DNA from: Loripinus fragilis
Lineage: Eukaryota > Mollusca > Bivalvia > Lucinida > Lucinidae
NCBI GenBank assembly: GCA_964019695.1
Contig: OZ026530.1
Coordinates: 35,760,835 to 35,824,834 of the forward strand
Reading direction: 5' to 3'
Length of the DNA: 64,000 nt
Position numbers and translations under genes: made by a program. Below are positions 1 through 10,879 of the stretch, piece by piece. Position 1 is the stretch's first letter. Each line of letters starts with the position of its first letter. The notes beneath the pieces were generated by a model that searched no databases, was not told where the DNA came from, and saw only the letters and a list, made by a program, of their open reading frames with translations.

Positions 1-487
1 TCTGCAAACCTATTTTGATCTTGTAGTGGAATTAAGTTTTTTTTTGTTTTTGTTTATTCTTTATGTCCCAAACAACACATTTAGTCATGTCGGGACGGAA
101 CCAGTCATAAGCAGTGGGCTAATTAAATTTGCCAAATTCTTGGCAAACTCCCACTTTAATATATTTGAATCCTTGGTAAATATAACTTGAATTCCAATAG
201 TTCGAAAAACCCTATTAAGTTGAAGAAAAAAATATTTATTTCAGAGAAAATAGATGCCCCTACCACCACCACACGCGCTCAAATTTTAATTTCGAACTAT
301 TCAGCTCCGCATGACCTTTAAAAAGTAGGACAAGATCGCCAAACCCTAATCAAGTCTTCATCATGCCCCAATGGTACTGTATCCATGCTGATTCGGCTCT
401 AAAACGCTCACTATATAGGTCATGAGTTGTTTTTCACACATGAAAGCGTCACGGCAACGTCGACGCCGACATGATCCGCACCAAAAA
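1..487. other. Non-coding, nothing recognised
   Basis: AT-rich sequence with no convincing coding frame, splice-bounded exon or repeat that I can match elsewhere in the window. Confidence 0.5.
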
Positions 488-722
488 TCCAAATACCACT
501 ATAGCGGGGGGGGGGGGCAAATCCGGTAATCATCGGCCCGTCAGCGAAACGCCATTGATATGGCGTTATGCTGGCGGGCCGATAATTGCCCAAGATTAAA
601 TGCGTCGTAGCTTTGCGATTTTTCAGGGGATCCGGACAACTTTTGCTAAGGAACCCTATATTGTTTTTATTTTTTCAAGGGGGGGGGGTCCGGACCCCTG
701 CCCCCACCTCTCTGGATCCGCC
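488..722 (+). repeat. Hairpin repeat, 'GGATCC' family, copy 1
   Basis: The copy begins with an ACCACTATA-type segment, then a G-run, then a hairpin at about 527-583 whose arms carry CGGCCCG, CAGCGAAACGCCATT and its complement. It closes with a G-rich stretch and CTCTGGATCCGCC. The same architecture recurs at 16435-16700 (+), 17200-17485 (-), 45078-45385 (-), 60085-60385 (-) and 61413-61715 (+). This marks a dispersed non-autonomous element. No protein is encoded. Confidence 0.8.
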
Positions 723-1844
723 AACGATTAGGATCTATCATTTCAGAGCACTTGAAAGGTTGTATAAACTACTGGATGTATAAAATACAGACACACTCCT
801 TTTAACTTTAACTATTGGTAATTCAAAGTAAAAACTATAATTTCTTGGACTTTGAGTAAACGAGAGTCGCCTCTTCTATTTTAAGAGCCACACATGTACA
901 TAATGATAAATGCTACATTTAATTCTAGCAATTTACTGAAAGAACTGAAACAGTAAGTGTTAATCTACATCTACGAGTAGATAAATAATAGCTAAACAAA
1001 ATAAGTTCGCGCTTTCTTATGTTGTTGTATTTCTTAACATACAAAATAGTATATTTAAAAATATTAAATTATGTCATTTTTAAACAATTGGAATTATTAA
1101 TTAACTGAATAAATATCTCACCAGTTTTTAAGAAATGTCAAATATAAGCCGTTATGAATTTAAATTTATTCTCACGTCCCTGTCTAAACCAATCTTAAAA
1201 TTACCGCTCAAACTAGTGATAAAGGTTTTAAAATCCAAATTTCAATAGTTTCGGGGACTCATTTCCGGTCTAATCCACTCAGGTAGCATAAAAAGTACAA
1301 GGCCGTACTTCAAAATGTGCGTATGAATATATGACCCATGCAATACATAGGTGCGCCCCTACCTGAAAAAGGGACGGTTTACAATCTTGTGAAGAACGGA
1401 GACACTGATTTGTACAGACTGACAGAATTATCAGGGTACATTATAAGCTGATGAATAGTTTGTGCATACTCTGGTGACTCAGATCGCCTATAGTTGTGCT
1501 AGTTTGCAGGCTGGTTGAAGTTAAGTATGTTCCCATGCGCCACTGATTTGCTGGTGGGGCGTTGTGACCAGGCGCAAATAAACAAGATTAGCTACCTGCA
1601 TGGATTGGCTCAGAGATAATTTTAAAAAATGAAAAATCGCTTCCTTTTGCTCATTTTTTAATAATTGGAGCTTTCACAATTGCAACCGAATAATATGTGC
1701 GACAAGCAAATATCCAGATCAGACTGGGCATCTGGGTCCAGGCCTGACTATCAGAAAACAGCTCTGACAAGTTTTTTTTAGTCCTCAATTTATTTTATAG
1801 TTTAACAGAGGGTGTTCAATGGTTATTACAAAGAAGGTTTAAGA
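723..1844. other. Intergenic, nothing recognised
   Basis: AT-rich; no exon-like frame and no repeat matched within the window. Confidence 0.5.
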
Positions 1845-1995
1845 GGGGGTCCAACATTTTCCAGGGGGTCCAACTTTTTCCAGGGGGGGGGGGGGAGGGT
1901 CTAAATGCTAATTTCTATAGAAACCCATATAACTTGTGATTTTCCAGGGGGGGGTTCGGACCCCTTATCCCCCCTCTGGATCCGCACATGCAAAC
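1845..1995 (+). repeat. 'GGATCC' family, 3' fragment
   Basis: Contains the G-run, TTTTCCAGGGGG and CTCTGGATCCGC parts of the family but lacks the central GGCCCGCCAGCGAAACGCC hairpin. It is a truncated copy. Confidence 0.65.
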
Positions 1996-2335
1996 GCTGA
2001 TATAAGTTGCATGTTTTCGTTCTAATCCTCATCATGTATACATGTTAATGTATGTACAAAGTTAGCATAGATGAATAAATATGATTAAACCAAAGGCTGA
2101 TCTATGTGTTCTATGTCATCGCTGGGATCGCATGCCATTGCAACAATTATTAGAAAAAGTATAACTCAAACCGCTGCTGTGCTGTAAGGCTCTCTTAACC
2201 CGTTGTATACTGATGTATCTTCCCATACATATTGATGCATTAAGTATGAGACTGCCCACTGGGCTCTTTAAGGGGCCACTGGTAGACCTTTCTAAATTAT
2301 GACATATTCTGTCACTGAATGTTGTTTTAATCTTA

Positions 2336-2399
2336 GCAAACAGTGCAGACCCAGATGAAATGCAGCATGATGCATTTCATCAGGGTCTTCACTGTTTGC
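2336..2399. repeat. 64-bp palindrome
   Basis: A foldback unit. GCAAACAGTGCAGACCC at the left pairs with the right arm GGGTCTTCACTGTTTGC, and the inner arms carry GATGAAATGC and its complement. Related GCAAACAG-bounded hairpins occur at 4429-4495 and 31632-31712, so this is a small palindromic repeat family. Confidence 0.75.
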
Positions 2400-2794
2400 A
2401 AAAGTACCCATTCAGGGGTTTCCAGTATACGGTACATGCCCCTCTATAATGTGATTGAAGTGAACGGATTTGAATCCACAATTTTGATTTTCTGGCCTTT
2501 TCGTGTAAGTAGCAACAAACAGGTGTCAAAATTCACTTAAAATGATACATTATTTATCTACATTCCTTGTGTTTTAAATTGTATCTGCATTTCACATATA
2601 TTTTAAGGTAAAATTCCATTTAAATATTTCGAAATTAGCAACATACATGTACACGGAAAAACAATAAGTGAATAGGATGTCAGCTGCACTGCCACTGATT
2701 TTGGTGTAAGATTCCAACTGCTTTAAAAGCTGCGTCTTGCTTGATTGTATTAATCCGGAGAGTAACTTAAACAATATCAATATCACTGGATAAA

Positions 2795-2993
2795 GGGAGT
2801 GCAGTGGCTCAGTTGTAGAGTGCCTGACTCGAGACCGAGAGGCCGTGGGTTCGAGCCTCACCCGCTTCACTGCGTTGTGGTCCTTGAACAAGACACATAA
2901 TCCTAGCTTAGTACTGGTTTAACCCAGGAAGGTCCCTGTTTAACTGTAAGATTGTTGACGGGACGTAAATAATCAAATCAAACAAACAAACAA
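2795..2993 (+). mobile_element. tRNA-derived SINE, full-length copy
   Basis: The head carries pol III promoter boxes: A box TGGCTCAGTTG near 2814 and B box GGTTCGAGCC near 2848. A SINE body (CTTAGTACTGGTTTAACCCA, then GACGGGACGTAAA) and a CAAA-type tail follow. The copy is flanked by a perfect 13-bp target duplication, ATCACTGGATAAA, at 2782-2794 and 2994-3006, showing LINE-type retroposition. Other copies of this family lie at 29043-29194 (-) and 49045-49237 (+). The minus-strand reading frame here is a by-product. Confidence 0.92.
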
Positions 2994-3106
2994 ATCACTG
3001 GATAAATTTCGACCTCGAATATTTTAGCAGGAAAGTAAGTGTAAGTTTACACAGCAAGTGGGACAGCTCAGCTCAGCTGCCATCTCTTTTGGTGTTAACT
3101 TACACC

Positions 3107-3355
3107 TGACCTTGAGGTTATAGAACACTTTTTTCATGCTCAACTCATCTGAGCATTAAATTTCATTTGCATATAAAAACTAAAATGCTGAAAAGTAAAG
3201 ATTGTTTTTGCTTTTAAACTCTCAGATGTAGTATTTATCCTACTAATAAATGTTAAAATGCCAGCAATTGTTGGCATTTTAACATTTATGAGCAGGATCA
3301 ATTTCATACTCAGTTGAGTTGAACACTAAAAAAGTTTTATAACCTCGAGACCTGA
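3107..3355. mobile_element. Foldback MITE with inner palindrome
   Basis: Outer arms of roughly 45 bp are imperfect inverses: CTTGAGGTTATAGAACAC at the left against GTTTTATAACCTCGAG at the right, followed inward by CTCAACTCATCTGAG against CTCAGTTGAGTTGA. A second palindrome at 3237-3298 centres on GCAATTGT with arms AATGTTAAAATGCCA. No coding capacity. No target duplication was identified. Confidence 0.75.
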
Positions 3356-3509
3356 TGTCTACAGCGTATGGAACGATGACCATGATCTGGCCTAGTTTTG
3401 CTTTCATACCGTCTGATATGGTTCCTCGTTTCTCGCACATAGTTTATTGATTGATAATAAGTTCATCTCCATATAAATTTTGGGGGTAAGAGTAATGTAA
3501 ATAGCTCAC

Positions 3510-3749
3510 CTGCATTTGACAATCAACAACTTCCGTCACGTGACCATCTCGAGTACCCATTGCACCTGTCGTGTGCTCGTTACCATGGTAACCTGGAGCA
3601 TCTGGCACGCGCCTGTCGAATTTTACAAAAGGATTTTCATTATCTGTATGGATATTTCCTGTCTTCTTTGTGAAATTTTCTCCATCTAAGTTTTGAAACT
3701 TGTGTGAACAGCTCGGATATTTTGTGTTGAGGAATTCCGTTTTCTTCAT
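3510..3749 (-). CDS. Possible first coding exon, unknown protein
   Basis: An ATG at 3749-3747 (context AAGAAATGA, A at -3) opens exactly 80 codons that end at a consensus splice donor, ATGCAG then GTGAGC, with the intron starting at 3509 in phase 0. The peptide is hydrophilic (start MKKTEFLNTKYP, middle DNENPFVKFDRRVPDAP, end EVVDCQMQ), without a signal peptide or membrane segment, so it could be the cytoplasmic N-terminus of a larger protein. I do not recognise the family. Downstream exons would lie at lower coordinates on the minus strand, and I could not find one in the remaining 3.5 kb. Evidence is limited to the start context, uninterrupted frame and donor; a chance ORF remains possible. 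Confidence 0.45.
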
Positions 3750-4227
3750 TTCTTGAAAAGGAATTACTTATGAATTGCTGATGTCCGCGCGTTCTATGAC
3801 TACACCTTATTCATGATAGTGTGAACGTAATTTGCAGGAAATTTATTCCTTGAAAGCATTCCATCAGTTGGAACTTATGCACCAGAATATGCCGACGAAC
3901 ACTATGTAGGGATCCATTTCATTGTTACAATATCTAACTTTTAAAACCGCTGTTATATACTAATGTCAAAAATTTCAAACGACAGTTTATTTGAATTCCT
4001 TAAACTTTTTGCACAGTGTTTTTGGCTGTTTTAATGGATATTGCCCAACATATTTCAATACATTGTTCACAACCTTGGGTTCGAACTTGTGGTCTGTAAC
4101 TCTGAGGCAACAATCTCTTCAGACACTCAGTCTGTGTGAAGTTTCTTGGCGTTTAGTCATGTTATGACCAGTCATTTGTTTGTCGCTCTGTATTCTGATC
4201 AGAAACTGAAAAAGGAAAGGAAATTTA
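3750..4227. other. Upstream of possible exon, nothing recognised
   Basis: AT-rich; would be the 5' flank of the minus-strand exon at 3510-3749. No clear promoter element was identified. Confidence 0.4.
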
Positions 4228-4234
4228 TCTTAAG

Positions 4235-4371
4235 TTAGACTGGCTCCAGTCCTTAAAAAAATTTCATCAATGTGTCGTATTATATACTTGTAGTTAGTCT
4301 TACTTTGATCGCTCTGTTTTGAAACATTGATATATTGATGAAAAATGTTTCAAGGACTGGAGCCAGTCTAA
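4235..4371. mobile_element. 137-bp TIR MITE with 7-bp target duplication
   Basis: Perfect 20-bp terminal inverted repeats, TTAGACTGGCTCCAGTCCTT and its complement, bound an AT-rich core. The 7-bp direct repeat TCTTAAG lies immediately outside at 4228-4234 and 4372-4378. A target duplication of 7-8 bp would fit a hAT-type non-autonomous element, but TIR sequence alone does not settle the superfamily. Confidence 0.85.
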
Positions 4372-4428
4372 TCTTAAGTTAGCTCTTTACCTGTCAGTAG
4401 CAACTTTTGTCATCTGTTTGTTACATTT

Positions 4429-4495
4429 GCAAACAGTTTTGTCCCAGAACAGGCCCGACAATACGTCGGGCCTGCTCTGGATCAAAATTGTTCGA
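4429..4495. repeat. GCAAACAG-type hairpin
   Basis: Arms CCAGAACAGGCCCGAC and GTCGGGCCTGCTCTGG pair around a short loop, bounded by GCAAACAGTTTTG and CAAAATTGTTCG. Same small family as 2336-2399 and 31632-31712. Confidence 0.7.
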
Positions 4496-5439
4496 CACAC
4501 TCTCGCGGTAGTCCTGAAAGATTTTGAATAAATTAATTTATAGATAAGTTACATTCGAGCCAATTGTTTTTTTTTTTTGCCATGTTCACAGTAATGGCGA
4601 CTGTAGTTTTGGACCAGCACATGATATGCCTATACTTATCGCACCAGTGATCAAGGAAAGCTCATGCGAAAATGCGCATAAACACGCAGTAGTGTATGAA
4701 TATTGATGAAGGCACAGGCCAAAAGTTTGACCTCTAGCTTAACTAAATACTTAAGCATAGACGTTTATAGGAGGGATTTGTAATATGCGCTACGCTACGA
4801 CGCGATTTTTACGTCATGGCGGCAAATTAACTTACAATGTGCCATTTAAAATCTACACTGTACATAGTCAAGCAGCACGCATTGACGTCATTTTCACATA
4901 AAATGACGTCGCTAAGTAAATTAATATGTGGCATCGAGATAGCTCAAATTTCAAGAGTCAACTGCGCTCATGTTCATTACATGCATATAGTTCGCACGCG
5001 TTAACAAGAGAGTGGCGTAGACTGGTATAACGCGGACGTACGGATGATTGTGTTGCATACTGCTATAAAAGCACGTTTCGTCACTGTATTTTTATTATCA
5101 CGCGTGAACTCTGTGTGTCTTTACCTTTTTTTCTTTCCAAAATATAAACAAATAAAATAAGATTCGTTAACAGATACAATGAATGAAAATGTAACAAACA
5201 AACAATCCAAGCATCAATTAGGAATAAAGCACGTGCACTATCGCATAATATACACCTTTGTAAAGTACGATTTCTACAAATATGTCGTACATGGAGCGTA
5301 TGAAAAAAAGTATATTGAATTCGAATGGAGCTGTCTTGCAAATGAAAATTACAGGCCTAGGTCAGTCTCCGGAAAGTATAACACCAAAACTTTTTACCGT
5401 AAAGAGTTGTGAGCCGGCTTTATTGAGCAATATCTGGTT
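4496..5439. other. Intergenic, TATA-like motif only
   Basis: No supported exon. A TATAAAA motif sits near 5063 and a short ATG frame follows at 5179, but no splice signal or recognisable peptide supports a gene. Confidence 0.35.
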
Positions 5440-5645
5440 TGCAAAAATAGTAAGCGAGTATGATCAGGATATACCACAATCACAAACCGCAGACAACCCC
5501 ATGGCCCCGCGAGGAAGAGCCACTCAACCATCACGAGACACCAAGACGACAAATTAAGCAGCGCAACCAGCTCTCTCTTCCCCATCAAGATAATTGCAAT
5601 ACTAGAAAATGGACATAATAACGTACAACAAAACATAGAACAATT
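5440..5645 (+). repeat. Dispersed repeat, copy 1 (ACCACAATCACAAACC)
   Basis: A block running from an ATAGTAAGCGAGTA-type start through ACCACAATCACAAACC, CATGGC.CCGCGAGGAAGA, CACGAGACACCA and CCCATCAAGATAATTGCA. The same block recurs at 39240-39420 (+) and inverted at 63785-63975 (-). Translations of both strands appear as short ORFs in all copies but contain no known domain, so I treat it as non-coding repeat. Confidence 0.8.
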
Positions 5646-6237
5646 ACCTGATTACAGACTCCCACAATGGTAGTAATTATAAACACAAAGTCAACAACAA
5701 CAGAACCACCGCTTGCTCGCCACAAGGCCCATATGAATAGATTGATTTGAATCGTTTTCATCTTATCTTCAAATACAAAGATCTTTTATTATTACTTTTT
5801 TCTTTTTTTCTTTTTGCATTTCCGATTATAAACGTCCAATGCTTCAAAGCAGACGACAAGTTAGTTATCAGGAACATCAGAGGGATGAACGCAACAACCT
5901 TCCCTTTATCAGAAATTATGCAAAGGCCTTTGTTAACCTTACGTCACTAATAAACTTGCCATTTAATTTAATTGGAATTCGATTATGTCTTAACTGGGTT
6001 TAAATTAGTCCGCAATTGTAAAATTAGCGAAGCTTGTGTCGCGCCATAATCTGATCCTATCAATACGTAACGCGGCGGAGTAATGCATTAGAATAATGAC
6101 ATGCACTTTAAACTATCCCATGACTGCAATAGCCAGGATTCTCCCAAGTATCTGATGGAGGACAAGTCCAACCACCCCTACAGAAAACGCACAGCAAAAC
6201 ACACTTACTAAACAGTGCTTTTTCTGTTGTTGTGCCC
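5646..6237. other. Intergenic, nothing recognised
   Basis: T-rich stretch near 5765-5825 gives a signal-peptide-like translation that begins without an ATG. I do not regard it as coding. Confidence 0.4.
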
Positions 6238-6465
6238 ATTGGCGGATCCAAAGAGGGTATAGGGGGTTCGCTCGAACTTCCACCCCCGCCCCCAGTTTTT
6301 AAAGTTCCCATGAAAATGATATAATTTCGTCTCGCTGAGACCAAGTTATTTCATTTTCATGGGATATTTAAGAGAATTAAGAAAAGTGAGATAAAATCAA
6401 AAACGCAAATCCCCCTCCTTTACACATTTGAACCCCCCTTCCAGAAATCCTGGAATCGCCCCTGG
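6238..6465. repeat. 'GGATCC'-like repeat with a different hairpin
   Basis: Opens with TTGGCGGATCCAAAGAGGG and ends in the C-rich CCCCCCTTCCAGAAATCC. Its central palindrome, 6306-6364, has arms TCCCATGAAAATGA and TCATTTTCATGGGA. The ends resemble the GGATCC family while the core is different, so it is a related subfamily or chimaera. Confidence 0.6.
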
Positions 6466-6530
6466 TACCAACTGTTGACTCTTTCTATTTTAGTGACTCT
6501 AAATGCGTTCTTTGGCATACAGTGAAGTCC

Positions 6531-6583
6531 CAGATGAAATGCCGCATCATGCGGCTCGCATAATGCGGCATTTCATCAGGGTG
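6531..6583. repeat. Short palindrome, ATGAAATGCCGCAT type
   Basis: CAGATGAAATGCCGCAT pairs with ATGCGGCATTTCATC across a short loop. Its arms resemble the inner arms of 2336-2399. Confidence 0.7.
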
Positions 6584-8299
6584 TATACTATTTGCTGTGA
6601 CAAAAACAATCTTCAGCTAAAGAAATATATTTCATGTAGAAATTAATACATGTGACCCATTAGTAGATACATTGGACAGTCCCAAGTTTATTGAATCAAA
6701 CCAAATGGGAATAAAGGTTTCTAGACCATTTCCCAAAACAATTTTGTGTGAGACGGAATCACCATTTCAGAAAGGGGGCTTTAACAAAGAAGGCACAGTG
6801 TGGGGGTTTGGGACTTTTATATATGCTGTTGGTGAAATCGTGACCCATGATCAGTTGTTGGCCCAACATAATGTATTGCTTCCTAACATATTCAATGCGT
6901 TATCAAATGGTCAGATTAGACTGAATCAGACTGTGCTTCGCGTACCAACATGCCATCTACTGGCTTGGTATCGGGTAATGTGTGTAGGACTCCATATATA
7001 TCTGCTAGAGAGTTAAATTTCTGATACATGTACTTAATTACGTCCTCATTGCATTTGGTGAAAATTGCACCACTACGCCGGAATTAGATATTGCGACTTT
7101 CATCGCGCAAGTCAAAAGTTTGACTTACAAATGTATTACAGGTATCTCAAAATATTGACTTCATATTTTCCTTACTGAACCCATCGCCCTTCGAAAAACT
7201 AGCGCAAAACACATAAAAAAGTTAATGCTCCAAACACGAAAATCTGTTGTTATATGTTGCTGACCACGGGTAACGATTCTGTGGTTAAATTGGAAGATAG
7301 AGGACGCTGTTTTTAAAAGCTATCTAACAGTGTGTGTACATATTCCCTTAATTTAAGATATGCTATCAAATGGTTGATTTTATGCATACATTATGTACAT
7401 AACGGGTTCTGGTATCATGTTACTGAGTTACCATATTGCTTGGAGTACAATAGCTTCACCGACTCCTTCATAGAGTCGTAGCATGCGAAAAGGACTCTTC
7501 GGGTAAGCTTGCTTATACAATTATTTTATAAAATGCAAAGCAGACTGTTGTATTGAGACCCAATACCTCGGGTCAATAACATAAACTGAGTCGATTCGGT
7601 CTTAGGCCAATCAGGGGTTTTCCATACAGTGTAGAAAGATCCTTGGCCAATATTTCAGACAGAGGCTCCGCGCAACTTATCCCATTTCTGTCTTTGTGTT
7701 GCATATACTCAGTGATCAGCGATACATGTACCAACAAAAGGATTGTGCGCACAGCGAGGACCCAGATACGCATTTGAAAAACAGTATTAACAAAATCTTC
7801 CCTGCACTCAACATGACAGGTTAAGACTCACAAACTATTTTTATAGTGAAGACTCTGATTCGATAGGGCAGATGCTCCAATCTGATCGGAGTCTATGCCA
7901 TTTCGTTTATTATGCCACGCAATGGCTCAACTAATACAGTAAATATGAAACATCACTTGCCACAATGACATGGTGCAGTGTATCATTGTGTTTTTTGTAG
8001 TCAGTCTTTTTGGTATTGTTACATTGTAAAGTTGGTGTGGCTTTTGTCATGTTTGTTATATGAGTGTGTGTACAATCGTCCAAATGCACAAATTGCAACT
8101 TGTAGTTGCTAATTGCAAATTGCTAACAGCATGTGTGAATAATCACATTTATTCATGTGTGATACCCGAATAATGTCAACGGCAGCTTCTGGCAAGCACT
8201 GATTTTTCATAGAACATTACACGTGCTGTAGGGGGTTGAACTAGCCACATCCCACTAAAAAAAGGAAGCAATAAAAACGCATAAAATACTGCTATATGT
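6584..8299. other. Intergenic, weak ORFs only
   Basis: A plus-strand frame at 6705-7016 (104 codons from its first ATG) and a minus-strand frame at 7573-7773 (66 codons, hydrophobic N-terminus MRIWVLAVRTILLLVHVSL resembling a signal peptide) are the only candidates. Neither shows a recognisable domain. The second could be a first exon of a secreted protein but lacks a clear donor. Confidence 0.3.
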
Positions 8300-8872
8300 C
8301 GTTCTATTTACATAGTTATCTCAGCTATCTACCTACATGTGTACACTATTGTGTTAATATACATTTGTAGTTATCTCAGATCATTAACTAAATTTGTACA
8401 TTATTGCTTTCATAATTCTCTCAGCTCACTACCTACATTTGGAATTACTGTAATTACTGTCTTTATACTAATCCAAGCTTACTACCGACATTTGTAAATA
8501 ATTGTTTTCATAGGTCATCGGACTCTCTACCTACATTTGAACATTATTGTCGCATTGTTATCTAAGCTCACTACCCACATTTGCACATTATTGTTTTCAT
8601 AGTTAGTCCAGCTCACTACATACATTTGTACATCATTACTTCCATAGTTATTTCAGTTAAACATCATAGCTTTGTACCTATATTTGTATAGTATTATTTT
8701 CATAGTTATCTCAGCTCACTACCTACATTTTTACAATATTGTTTTAATAGTTATCTCAATTCGCTACCGACATTTGTACATTATTGCTTTTATCGTCATC
8801 TCAGATCACTACCTATATTCGTACATTATTGCTTTCATAGATACCTCAGCTCACTACCTATACATTTGAGAT
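8300..8872 (+). repeat. ~45-bp minisatellite
   Basis: About a dozen diverged units with consensus CAGCTCACTACCTACATTTG followed by TACATTATTGCTTTCATAGT. Spacing between successive CTCAC/ACTACC landmarks is mostly 43-46 bp. Because 45 is divisible by 3, a repetitive 65-codon frame survives at 8672-8869. It is a product of the repeat, not a gene. Related units reappear at 9890-10160. Confidence 0.85.
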
Positions 8873-9174
8873 ATATATATGTCTATGTTCATAGGTACAT
8901 TGTATGACGTACAAATATAGCTGCTGGTGGCACATTGATTTATTCAAGCAATGATGTACACATGCCGGTAGTCTGCTAAGGTACATATGAAAGCAAATGT
9001 GAACAAATATTGGTAGATGTAATCAATAAAGCAATGGTGAGCAAGTGAAGATAGATGTCTAGATGTAGGTGGTCAACTTTATAATGCTTTTAATAATATT
9101 TTAGATGAAGGTCTACATTTAAACATCATTATTTTGTTGAGTTGTCATAGATGACTACTTATATAATTACAATT
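8873..9174. other. Degenerate minisatellite flank
   Basis: Contains scattered GTACA and ATAGATG words similar to the preceding array but no clear period. No gene seen. Confidence 0.4.
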
Positions 9175-9411
9175 GAACCGCGACACGAGATTTCCAACAA
9201 TGTGCTATGTGCGACCAGCAAATGCTCAGACCAGCCTGCGCATACGCGCAGACTGGTCAGAGCTTTCGCTAGTCGTTTGAATATTCAATGAGTGTTAGGC
9301 TACTGACTGAACATCATTTTGAGTTTCTAAGCTTAAAAGGAGGCTGTACAGGTTCGTCTGAGTCTTCACTTGTCAACATGCCACATTTTTGGAAATCACA
9401 TGTCGCGGCTC
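9175..9411 (+). mobile_element. Palindrome-bearing MITE, family A, copy 1
   Basis: The ends are inverted repeats of GAGCCGCGACATGTGATTTC and CCAACAATG. An inner palindrome, CAGCCTGCGCATACGCGCAG, lies near the left, and a body contains AACATCATTTTGAG and CTAAGCTTAAAAGGAGGCTG. Length is about 237 bp. Other copies: 14505-14741, 26249-26485, 27848-28085, 33753-33830, 57880-58067 and 58408-58601. Confidence 0.88.
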
Positions 9412-9477
9412 ACATTATTATGTCATTGTTGCCTTACCTTCCAATCGTCTGTATGGTATAAGACCTACGCCTTTACA

Positions 9478-9760
9478 TAGAGGATCTTACATGAGCGCTC
9501 ATGTTTTATTGAATTTCTTAAATTAGTTGAGGAAAAGAGATTAAATGCGAGACTTTCGCAACGAATTTAATAAATTCAATAAAACTGGAGCACGAATGTT
9601 AGATTCTTTTTATCACATTACATTAAATTTACTTGAAAAAATGCATTGAACGTAAAGTTTTGTCATCGTTTACGCAACGTTATAATGGGCGCCATTACGT
9701 TAGGTAACTAAATATTATAATTGGGCTATTGTGTCACTGTAAAGGTGGCACCTAATGAAT
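9478..9760 (+). repeat. TAGAGGATCTTACATGAG repeat, copy 1
   Basis: Matches 41128-41463 along its first 250 bp: TAGAGGATCTTA, GAGCGCTCATGTTTTATTGA, GCACGAATGTTAGATTC, ACGCAACGTTATAATGG. It lacks half of the 88-bp palindrome present in the other copy, as if one arm had been deleted. Confidence 0.75.
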
Positions 9761-9889
9761 GCGTAATTAGGACTGGTCTACCCTAGACATAGGTAAATGC
9801 TGAAAATGAGGTTTTGTTTTATTCGAACTGTATCATCTTGCGACATACCACCTCATTAAGGAAAGACAAAACGTTCTCAGTGGACAACC

Positions 9890-10160
9890 TACATTCTGCA
9901 GCATTGTTTTCATAGATGCGATAGCTGACTAGCAACACTTTCACATATGTCTTAGTGGGTATACCAACAGAGGTACATCATTATTTTCAAAGGAAACTTA
10001 GCGGACTACCTGCATTTGCATTTGTACAGCATTGTTATGATAGATATCACAGCTGTCTACATTTTGTACACCATTACTTTCAAAGAAAATTTAGCAGACT
10101 ACAAACATTTGAACAGCATCGTTAGATATCACAGCTGTCTTACCTTTGTACAGTAGATCT
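9890..10160. repeat. Minisatellite remnants
   Basis: Irregular units with CATAGAT.., AGCTGACTA/AGCAGACTAC, CATTTGTACAGCATTGTT. They resemble the 45-bp array at 8300-8872, suggesting that one array was interrupted by the two insertions at 9175-9411 and 9478-9760. Confidence 0.5.
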
Positions 10161-10309
10161 ACTGTGTGGAGGGGACGAGATAGTACTAAGCAACGGATAA
10201 AGCATCTTGCTCCAGGACACAACACAGTGACTCCGCCGGTGATGAGTCTCGAACTAGTAACCTTTCGAATTTGTTACCGTACATGTATGGTTTAGTTTCA
10301 AAAACTGAA

Positions 10310-10335
10310 GAGAGCGAGAGAGAGAGAGAGCGAGG
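10310..10335. repeat. (GA)n microsatellite
   Basis: Short GAGA run interrupted by C. Confidence 0.85.
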
Positions 10336-10766
10336 GGGTGTTTGAATACAACAACTAATTATGATTCATCAACAAGCTCAATTATTATATTTGATAGAAT
10401 TCAATCTTAGCTGAATGCAAAGAAAATGTGAAAAGATTTACGCTTAATACTGATCTCTTACGAATGAATTAAACATATATAAAATATGTCGTTAGGATTT
10501 TATACGGGGAGTGACATAACATAATATCAGCGATAATTTTCCCCTTTATCATTAGTGCCAAAGCCGAACTATCAAATTATTTAAATATATTTTTGACCGA
10601 TTCAAGGACCCTTTTGAATTTTTGAAAGGTAACGTTATCTGTATTTCTTTATCAAGTGATTATGTTTAGATTTCTTCGAGTGCTTTAGATAATGTTGCCC
10701 ACTCAAGCTTATTATACCCGCTTTTTTCTTTAGAAAAAAAGGGTATATTAATTTCGTGTCAAAGTC

Positions 10767-10877
10767 GGTCCGTCGTCCGTCCGTCCGTCCGTCTGTCCGT
10801 CCGTCCGTCTGTCTGTCCGTCCGTCCGTCCGTCCGTCTGTCCGTCTGTCCGTCCGTCCGTGCGTACGTCCGTCCGTC
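10767..10877. repeat. (CCGT)n microsatellite
   Basis: TCCG/CCGT units with occasional CTGT variants near the 5' end of the element. The minus-strand frame through it encodes a DGRT/DRRT-type repeat and is not a gene. Confidence 0.95.
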
Positions 10878-10879
10878 AC

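Noticed and set aside
5394..5636. ORFs shared by 5.4, 39.3 and 63.8 kb
   Set aside because: They recur because the DNA repeat recurs; both strands are open and no domain is seen.
5747..5950. Hydrophobic plus-strand ORF resembling a secreted peptide
   Set aside because: Opens at TTG not ATG, and hydrophobicity comes from a T-rich tract.
6705..7016. 104-codon plus-strand ORF
   Set aside because: No recognised domain, no splice or promoter support; one such ORF by chance is expected in 64 kb.
7573..7773. Signal-peptide-like minus-strand ORF
   Set aside because: Hydrophobic N-terminus only; no donor, no mature domain.
8672..8869. 65-codon ORF with repeated YLYS/HYLH motifs
   Set aside because: Translation of the 45-bp minisatellite; period divisible by 3 keeps the frame open.
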